64,000 nt of DNA. It comes from Zelopaecilomyces penicillatus. Lineage: Eukaryota; Ascomycota; Sordariomycetes; Hypocreales; Pseudodiploosporaceae. Of this stretch, positions 56,336 through 64,000 are shown one piece after another. The notes under the pieces are model-generated. The model had not been told where the DNA came from and ran no database searches. It worked only from the letters and a program-made list of their open reading frames with translations. Position 1 is the first letter of the stretch. Every line of letters starts with the position of its first letter. The position numbers and the translations under genes are program-made. The stretch is taken from the NCBI GenBank assembly GCA_005765155.1, contig VCCP01000006.1:12501-76500 (forward strand), read 5' to 3'.

Positions 56336-57835
56336 TCACAAGTCTTCAAACGGAATTTTTGGAATAGTGAACCTGCCCCCACCATATTTCGCAAAGCTCG
56401 CGAGTCTGATGGGTGGTGTGTGTCGATGTAGCCAGTCGTGTGCTCTTAGATAGCGCTCCCTTGTCAATGTGTCGCCATTGTCGCTGTGCTTTGGAGCAGG
56501 ACGAGATGTGCTTGACTGTTCAGACCGTGATCCTCCCTTCTTTTCGCTTACCGTAGCTGCGCCCGAATCATGACGCCTTACTGACATCTTTGGCCTTTGA
56601 GTGTGTAGAACAGCGTGAGGGATGGAGTGGCGAGTGCGTTGCCCTGACACCGTAGTCGAATCCGGAACAGCCCGCGCTTGTTGTCTACGGATCATTTTTT
56701 GCACTCTGGCGCGCAACCTCGCTCCCTGGTCTGCTTGTTTCTCAACTTTCTGCTTGGTACCTTCCTTCTTGATACGTTCTTTTTTAATCTCAATCCTCTT
56801 CTTGTTTCGTTCTTGCTTGATCTCAACTCTCCTGTTGCTTCGCTCTGTCTTGGTCTTGACGAGATGTGCAGTGTCACTAGCTGTGCTTCCCTGTGCACAG
56901 AGTGACATCGGTCTCAGGCCTGTCTCTGTCACCCCTGCATTCGAAGTTGAAACTTTGCGGGCTTCAGGCTTGGAAAACCGACCATGGAGCTTAGCATTCG
57001 TCGGTGCAGACCTTGCCGTATCTTGACGTTTGGATCTGCCAGCAGATCTTTTAAATTCTTTGTCGCACTCAAAAGATCCATCTCTCTGCCGTTTGTGGGC
57101 AGCATTCTTGACGAGCTTGCCCTGAATAGACGGAGTGTCCTTGGCGACGCGACAAGCTTTGCTGGGCTGGCTGGGGACTGCGGGCAACTTGTCTTGAGTT
57201 GGGGCCAGGTTTGGTGATGAATTTTTCTGAGGAACTTCCTCCTCTGCAGTTGGGGTGCGAGAGGGAGAGGGAGGTGAAGGTAGAGATGGGGATGGGGATG
57301 AAGATGCGGATGCGGGTTGTTCTGTAAGATCAATGAAGATGGTGTTGATGATTTCCGAGGTTGGGTTGATATTTTGGGGAAAGCCACGGTTGCGAGTTGT
57401 GCCCATGGGATCATGTTGAAGTGTTGCATGTAACGCAGTAGGCGTTCTTTGAACGCGCTGCCTTCCAGGTGAAGGTGGTGGTGAATCAGTCAAATCTATG
57501 GGACTGGTGCTGTTTGCCGCGACAGTTGTCTGAGTCTGCTCGTCTCCAAGATTCTGAACGATGCTGGTAGATGGATGTTCAATAGACTCTCGCAATGTCT
57601 CGGATTGCTTTGATGTCCGTTTCTTGGCCTTCGCCTTCGTTGACCGAATGGAACCACGTTTTTTGGCTGTGGTTCCAGGGTTGGTAGCTTCCTGAGGTCC
57701 TCGCTTTCTTTTGTTGGAGCCATCTTTAGGTACTCGTTTGTTTGGTGGTCTGAGAGGCGATATCGAGACCATCTCACAGTCTGAATCTCCATCATCGGAT
57801 GGAATTTCAATCATTTCTTTCCGTCGTTTGACCAT
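56336..57835 (-). CDS. Disordered protein with SUMO-interacting and sumoylation-type motifs
   Basis: Single exon, 499 residues, almost entirely low complexity (Ser, Pro, Lys, Arg). Three short hydrophobic-acidic motifs resemble SUMO-interacting motifs: IEIPSDD (9-15), PIDLTDS (112-118) and IFIDLTE (166-172). A charged segment holds three consensus sumoylation sites of the type hydrophobic-Lys-x-Glu within 20 residues (IKQE 339-342, IKKE 350-353, IKKE 355-358). Basic clusters such as KRKR suggest nuclear import. The C-terminal 45 residues (RERYLRAHDWLHRH, then FAKYGGGRFTIP) look more ordered and may be a conserved end. No enzyme domain is present. A nuclear SUMO-linked scaffold is a reasonable inference; the family is not recognised. 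Confidence 0.65.
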   Translation of the reverse strand: MVKRRKEMIEIPSDDGDSDCEMVSISPLRPPNKRVPKDGSNKRKRGPQEATNPGTTAKKRGSIRSTKAKAKKRTSKQSETLRESIEHPSTSIVQNLGDEQTQTTVAANSTSPIDLTDSPPPSPGRQRVQRTPTALHATLQHDPMGTTRNRGFPQNINPTSEIINTIFIDLTEQPASASSSPSPSLPSPPSPSRTPTAEEEVPQKNSSPNLAPTQDKLPAVPSQPSKACRVAKDTPSIQGKLVKNAAHKRQRDGSFECDKEFKRSAGRSKRQDTARSAPTNAKLHGRFSKPEARKVSTSNAGVTETGLRPMSLCAQGSTASDTAHLVKTKTERSNRRVEIKQERNKKRIEIKKERIKKEGTKQKVEKQADQGARLRARVQKMIRRQQARAVPDSTTVSGQRTRHSIPHAVLHTQRPKMSVRRHDSGAATVSEKKGGSRSEQSSTSRPAPKHSDNGDTLTRERYLRAHDWLHRHTPPIRLASFAKYGGGRFTIPKIPFEDL

Positions 57836-58398
57836 AATGCTTGCCTGTAAGGATGTTGCCCACTAGGAAGTCTCTGGGAGAAGGGAAGGAGATTCGTCGT
57901 TTTTATGGTGTGTTGGATTCGCTCAAGCACAGTTACAAATGAAAAGAAAAAGGCAACTTTTGTAACAGTTGAAATGGAAGATATAGAAACGAAAGATGCC
58001 TTCGTTGGGGGCAGAGATCAGGACTGGGGGGTTGCATCCGGCATGCATGGCAGCTGTTCGGCATATGAGCGAGAGATGAACTAAATGTACCCCATGTGAG
58101 ATGAGCTAGCCACAACAATGATAATGAATGATACTATCTGAGGATCATGTGAGCTTCTGCAGACTGAGATGAGCACTGAGAGATATGTCTGATAAGACCT
58201 ATAGGCTACAATACGACAGAGAAAGGTGCGATATCGCGTAATATTACCTAAACGCCACCATTCAGGATATATCCTGAAGAGGAAATCACCACTCGTACCA
58301 GTGCTTTTTCATATTCATGTCTCCCTGTCTATGGTATCATTACATTTCATGATGGCCTTGGGCTAGTCGCTGTCTGTCACACCAAGTTTTCCGTTGCA
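57836..58398. other. Intergenic spacer
   Basis: Upstream region of the SUMO-motif protein and 3' region of the CCT beta gene. No gene seen. Confidence 0.45.
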
Positions 58399-60175
58399 TC
58401 ACATACGCTCCCGTCTTCGGGGGGCTGCTCGAATAATATCGTCGACCCTCAAGAGGAGCTGCATTGATGTTAGCTGTGCTGACCTGAACCGGGACGTTGA
58501 ATACTTACTTCTGCAGCTTCGCTAGCGGATGAAACAACTGCTTTCTTAAGCTTGTAACTCTCGATGACTCCCAAATCTCTCATGTCAGCGATGCCGCCGC
58601 CAGGAGTCATCAGATCCAAACCATATGTAGTTAACCCATCATAAATTGCCTTGCGGAGTCTTGCAACAAGATCACCGGAATCCAAGCCTGCATTGTCGGC
58701 AAGGATGGTTGGCAACTGTCGCAACGCCACTGCGAAGCTGGACACGGCCATTTGGCGCTTTCCTTCGACCCGGGTTGCAGCCCCTTCTACCGCCTTAGCC
58801 ATAACCATCTCAGCGCATCCACCACCGAGTGTTGTTCTAGGTTCAATAACAGTCTGAGAAAGTACCGCCAAGGCGTCATGCAAACTCCGCTCAGCCTCGT
58901 CGAGGAGTTGATCAGTCGCTCCTCTGAGCACAATGGTGCATGCCTCACCCGCTGACACGCCCGAGAATTTGATCAATGTGTCCTCGCCAATGATAACTTC
59001 TTCTATCAAGTCGCAGTGACCAAGCTTGATCTGGTCAGGGTGGTCAAACGTCGAGGCAATTTCACCGCCTGTGACAAGAGCTAATCGTTCAATACCGTCG
59101 AAGTCGGCATGCTCAATGGACATGATCCCAGCATCTGTGAAGAGCTGTTCCGGCCAGTTGTAAATGAGCTGGCGATTGATGAAACAGTTGATTCCATGAG
59201 CCTTGATCTTGTCGACCTTCGCCTTCATCTTGTCCTTCTCTGCCTTCTCCAGCTCGGCAAGCTTGCCAGTGGAGCCAACCTTGACACGAGCACCAAAAAT
59301 TTTGACCTTGTCTGTATCCATGGCTGTGTTTGCCACCAAAATCTTGGCCTTCTCGAGTCTCTTGGGTTGATTCACGCCAATCTTCTTGTCTAGAATGAAA
59401 CCTTCATCAAGATACGAATCGCTGAGCTTTCCTCCCGCCTTTTTGATGATTTGGATATGACTCAGGTCGGATGATTTCTTTAGTCGAAGCACTGCATCGC
59501 AAGCCAATAGGGCGAAGTGATCCCGATCTTGGGCCAAAACCTTGGAGCTGAGTGTTGTTCTGGCAATAGCTATCAGATCCTTTCTGAATGCCTCGGGGCT
59601 TTTGCTGTGATCGACGGCAGAGTCCTGCAAGGCTTTGAGTGCAGCTTGACTGGCTATCCGGTAGCCTTCGATGATGGTTTGAGGATGGATTTTTTTGTCA
59701 ACCAGCTTTTCCGCCTCTCTCAGCAGCTCGGCTGCAAGAACTGCTACTGAGGTCGTGCCGTCGCCAACTTCGTCGTCTTGAACTTTGGATATGTTGACCA
59801 GAACCTTCGCAGCGGCATTGTCGAGAGCTATAGACTTGAGGATTGTAGCGCCATCATTTGTAACCATGATCTCTCCCGTGGAACTAACAGCTATTGTCAG
59901 CTGGTGGTATCGATGTATATGGACTACAAGCTTACGCAGATTGAAGGATCTTGTCCATTCCTTTGGGCCCCAGTGTACTTTTCACTAGATCTCCCACCGC
60001 AATGGCACCAACAAAGGCTGCGAGACGGGCATTCTCACCCTTCTCCTCTGTCGTGCCCTCCTCGAAAATCTGGGTTGGTAGGAAAGACTGTTGTGAAGGG
60101 GGTATAACCCAGCATCAGCTTCCAAACTTTTCAAAGCAGACATGACAGTATAAGAGTTGATTCATAACATACCAT
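58399..60175 (-). CDS. CCT2: T-complex protein 1 subunit beta (CCT2)
   Basis: Four coding exons (60175-60173, 60087-59936, 59883-58509, 58458-58399) give 529 residues, the expected length. The first coding exon consists of the start codon alone, followed at once by a GTATGT donor. The second begins SFLPTQIFEEG. Chaperonin hallmarks are GPKGMDKIL near the N-terminus, the ATP-site VTNDGATILK, the catalytic DDEVGDGTTS loop, and the ATP-domain return GGGCAEM and TPGGGIADM. The end is VDDIIRAAPRRRERM. Beta is one of eight subunits of the cytosolic TRiC/CCT ring that folds actin, tubulin and WD-repeat proteins. Head to head with eIF3b across a 483-bp region. Essential housekeeping gene. Confidence 0.96.
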
Positions 60176-60658
60176 TTCGAGCTGTCTTGCAGCAGTGGAA
60201 AGTAGAACTCAAATGTGGTATTAAGACCGACCGCTTTTTTCTAAGCCCCTCGATTTAGCCTTTTTTTCGTTGCAGCTGCTCTGCCATTCGAAGGCATACT
60301 CAAACCCCCACCATAGCAATGTCCCACACACGTGACTTGCCCCTCAGTAATGATTCTGCGGCCAAGGAACATCGCTTCTCCGCCGCACACTTTGTGGAAA
60401 GTGAAGAACACCAAATTTGTGCTGTGTTTGAGCATACCGAAAGAAGAACTCTCGCGACTCACGACTTAACGGGATCGCCTTGTTCCACACACGCCCCATT
60501 CGGCACGGCTATCATTTGCGGCCATCTTACAGAATCCTCATTTCGCCGTCCCTTGACAACACAACCGAATCTTCCCGCAAATCGCCTTTTATCACTACCG
60601 CCCAAGCGGGGCAGTTTTTTGTTGCACCCCTCGCTGATCGAATAGAACCGCCGGCAAC
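60176..60658. promoter_or_regulatory. Bidirectional promoter region, CCT2 and eIF3b
   Basis: These 483 bases separate two head-to-head housekeeping genes. No clear TATA box was seen on either side. Shared regulation of a folding and a translation gene is plausible but inferred. Confidence 0.5.
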
Positions 60659-63032
60659 ATGGCGCCCTCTTTCGACCATTTGCGCGAGGCTGACCTCGAC
60701 GACGACGAATTTAATGACGACGACATTGATATTTCCGATCTTCGGGAGAAATTCGAGGTTCAACTGGAACATGGCTACGACACATTTGTAGTTATCGATG
60801 GGTTGCCAGTGGTCACGGAGGAGCAGAAACCAAAACTTGTCAAATTTCTGTTGAAAAAGCTCAACACAGTCGGCAAGACTCGAGAGGATCTCATTTATAT
60901 GCCAATGGGCGAAGATGGAAAATCTGAACGGTTAGTCTGCAGTTGTGTCTTCTCTTTTAAGTCGATGTTCCTGACTGAGCCTTGTTTAGCTTCGCCTTTG
61001 TTGAATACTCATCTGCCGGTGAGGCCGCCGCCGCAACTCGACAACTGGATATGGTTGCACTAGACAAGAAGCATACCCTGCGAGTCAACAAATTGACCGA
61101 TATTGAACGATACGGCAGAGAGGGTCGCATCGACGAGAAATACCAGCCTCCCAACATCGACGAATTCACAGACAAAGAGCACATGCGATGGTGGCTCAAA
61201 GATCCAGCAGGCCGCGGCAGAGACCAATTTGTCATGTTTCGCGGTGACAATGTCGGTGTTTTCTGGAACAATGAGAAGGATCAGCCAGAGCTTGTCGTGG
61301 AACGCCAACACTGGACCGAGACCTTCCTCCAATGGTCGCCTCTGGGCACCTATCTGACATCGATACATGCACAAGGTGTCCAACTTTGGGGCGGCTCATC
61401 CTGGTCACGGCAGGCTCGGTTTGCACACCCCTTTGTGAACCTCGTCGCTTTCTCCCCCTCCGAAAAGTATCTCGTCACATGGTCCAACAGACCAATCTCG
61501 ATCCCAGAGTCTGGTCACCCAGCGCTGTCCGTGGATGACGACGGCAAGAACTATGTTATTTGGGACATTGCAACCGCAGCGCCCCTACGTTCTTTTGCCA
61601 ATCTTGATGCACCCAAGGGAGAGGAGGGCAAGCCACCTCCCAAGGTCCAGTGGCCAGCGTTCAAGTGGTCCGCCGATGATAATTATGTTGCACGACTAAT
61701 CCCTGGTTCCTCCATCTCCGTCTATGAGCTTCCCCGAATGAATCTCCTCGACAAGACCTCAATCAAGATTGATGGTGTCGTAGACTTTGACTGGGCACCG
61801 GCTACAGTTCAGCGGGATGGTGTGAAGACGCATGAGCAGCTTTTCTGCTTTTGGACCCCCGAAATTGGTAGCAACCCTGCTAAAGTCGGTCTAATGAGCA
61901 TTCCGTCCAAACAAATCATTCGATCGCTTAACCTTTTCAGTGTTAGTGATGCTAAGCTGCATTGGCAATCAGATGCCGCCTACCTCTGTGTCAAGGTAGA
62001 CAGACATTCAAAGTCAAAGAAGTCTCAAGCTACCACATTGGAGATCTTCCGAATTAAGGAAAAGGGTGTACCTGTGGAAGTCGTTGATACTATTAAAGAC
62101 ACCGTCATTAACTTTGCATGGGAACCTAAGGGTGATCGATTTGCGGTCATTACAACCACTGAGCCCGTTGGCCCAACTGCCGTCCCCCCAAAGACATCCG
62201 TTTCCTTTTTCTGTCCCGAGAAGGCAAAGGGACCCGTTGCAGGCAATTTCAAGCTTCTTCGCACACTTGACAAGAAGAATAACAATGCCATCTATTGGTC
62301 ACCCAAGGGCCGATTTGTTGTCATCGCAACGATCCACAATCAGCAGAGCTCAGATCTCGACTTCTACGATGTTGATTTTGAAGGAGAGAAGCCCGAGTCG
62401 GACAAAGACTTAACTGCCAACCTTCAGTTGATGAACACTGCGGATCACTATGGTGTCACTGATGTGGAATGGGATCCATCAGGACGGTTTGTTGCCACAT
62501 GGGCTTCCGCTTGGAAACATTCGGTAAGCAACTAACATCTACGAGAATGCACCCGTATGGGAATGACCCCTTTGACTAACAATATGTACAGATGGAAAAT
62601 GGCTACCACATTTATGACTTCAAGGGCGAGGCCTTGAAGGAAGAATCAGTTGAGAAGTTCAAGCAATTTCAGTGGCGTCCACGACCGGCTACCCTGTTAA
62701 CAAAGGACGAACAAAAGCATATCCGTAAGAATCTGCGAGAGTTCAGCCGAGTATTTGAGCAAGAGGATGCCGATCGCGGTGCATCCGCAGATTTGGCTGT
62801 TGTCGAGGCTCGGCGTAACATGCTTGATGCGTGGCACTCTTGGCGCGAGGAAATCGAGGCGGATCTCGCTGAGGAGCGAGAAGCCCTGGGTCTTCCTGCA
62901 GATCCTCATGCGGCTCTTCTAGAGGCGAAGACGAAGGAAATGGAGGGTTCAGGAGCAAGCGCCGAACAGGATCGGGTGATTGAAGAAATAGTAGAAGACG
63001 TTCTGGAAGAGAGCGAGGAGGTGGTTGGTTAA
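60659..63032 (+). CDS. PRT1: Translation initiation factor eIF3 subunit b
   Basis: Three exons (60659-60930, 60990-62523, 62592-63032) encode 748 residues, the usual fungal size. An acidic N-terminus is followed by an RRM (about 40-125, with FVVIDGLPVV and, across intron 1, RFAFVEY). A WD-type beta propeller follows (about 140-640; landmark WSPLGTYL and similar SPxG-Y-L strands, FAWEPKGDRFAV, IYWSPKGRFVVIA, VEWDPSGRFVATW), then a C-terminal helical arm (FKQFQWRPRPATLL onward) that binds eIF3i and eIF3g. The protein is a core scaffold of eIF3 on the 40S subunit during start-codon scanning. The start codon follows the leader CAACATGG, a good context. Confidence 0.96.
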
Positions 63033-64000
63033 AAGGTGTTTGTGTGTCTTTGCATCATCTCGGGAGTGTTTTGCTTGTACGGGTAAATATTGGCCAGGGG
63101 CGACGGCTCAATAATGACAATTCAAAATTCAACTTGACAAACTTGAAACGATGATCCCATTTGGATTACATGGTTCTCTACAAAGTTAGTGACAGACATT
63201 TTCCCCTCAATTCCAGCTTCATATGAAGCTGTCCATCCTTAGCTAGAGAAGTTTTGTTGCATCAGAATATTAGTCAACGAGTATTTGATAGCAACCGGGG
63301 ACAATAACAAAAAGGCTAGGGTAAATTGAAATTTTCTTGCTGTTGCGTTACGGTGGCTTGTGCGCAGTCCGGCCAAGCTTCAGGGCAGGGGGGGCGTCGC
63401 AGGTAGTTGGCAGTGCCGTTCCTCCTCCCTAGCCGGTGGACACTCGCAAGTAAGCTGGCACGAAGACACGCGCTGGTAATTATGCTCGTAATAAGTTCTT
63501 GCAACTTGTGCTCATGCTCGATTATGCTCGTGCTTGTGGGCTGGATGGGGCTACGCACGTGGAGAAACAGCGCGACCACAAATCAATCCATGGCCACCGC
63601 AGCATCCGGCCGATCTAGGGCCAGTTAAAATCTTGGGAGGGGTTGTGGGAGAATTGACAGAAAGATACGTTCCGAAATCAGTGGAATGATTCGAGCCCGC
63701 AGTTAGTGGCGCTCGGGGCTCCCTACAGGGAGGGACGGGGTACAACCGTACAGCCATCCGCTGCGCAGCACAGAAGCAAGACTGCGGCAAGTCCACATCC
63801 TCCACCCACCCCGTCCCACCACTTGCACTCCCAGCTTCCCTTCTACAACCCTCCCTTGCTAGACACAAACTACTTCGAGGAATCGTTATCCATCCAACCA
63901 AAGCCCATTTTTGACAATTGTTGTATTTTGTTATCATCTTGTACTGTTTTGCTACTCTCCAATATAGCGACTTGTCGACTTTCCATCATTTTGAGCGCTG
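63033..64000. other. Right-edge region, likely promoter of a gene beyond the window
   Basis: After the eIF3b terminator no gene is supported. 63780-63970 becomes pyrimidine-rich (CCACCC, CTCCC, CTTCCC runs), as in 5' leaders of fungal genes, so a plus-strand gene may begin just past 64000. This is a weak inference from composition. Confidence 0.3.

Overview
The window comes from a filamentous ascomycete, most probably a Sordariomycete and plausibly Hypocreales. The evidence is the set of genes with several short introns of 50-130 nt (GT donors, one GC donor, CTAAC-like branch points), fungus-specific families (Zn2Cys6 regulator with fungal_trans middle region, DUF3659 proteins, NmrA-like reductase, GT32 and GT64 enzymes, Kex2-site repeat protein) and decayed mobile DNA. 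The genus cannot be fixed from the sequence alone. I saw no tRNA, rRNA or CRISPR array.

Layout. 1-8150 is gene-poor and scarred: a broken mitochondrial MDL1-type ABC transporter beside an AT-rich block, a divergent pair (NmrA-like reductase and CHK/APH-like phosphotransferase), and a 5'-truncated non-LTR retrotransposon with a perfect 15-bp target-site duplication. 10476-13686 holds a secreted protein made of twelve Kex2-bounded repeats, convergent with a class III aminotransferase. 15768-26101 carries a Zn2Cys6 regulator, an M1 aminopeptidase, a GT32 (MIPC-synthase-like) enzyme and a GT64 (exostosin-like) enzyme. 26387-33798 contains three neighbouring genes for low-complexity proteins. Two have DUF3659 modules, and the first two end in short hydrophobic tails. 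34981-42343 contains a DJ-1/PfpI protein, a membrane-anchored methyltransferase, an FAD oxidoreductase and a delta-12 fatty acid desaturase.

44681-57835 has a large disordered basic protein with internal repeats, an intact-frame mariner-like transposase lacking its first catalytic Asp, a small secreted six-cysteine protein, a TBC-domain protein without the usual catalytic fingers, and a disordered protein with SUMO-type motifs. 58399-63032 is a housekeeping head-to-head pair, chaperonin CCT beta and translation factor eIF3b, which makes the right part look like stable core genome.

Working together. The clearest possible functional groupings are the methyltransferase/FAD-oxidoreductase pair with the nearby desaturase (lipid-chain modification, inferred) and the DUF3659-type trio. 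The most striking single locus is the Kex2-repeat precursor: five of its repeats encode identical peptides while differing at many synonymous sites. All exon boundaries were placed by eye from splice consensus, reading-frame continuity and remembered family conservation; no search or alignment was run.
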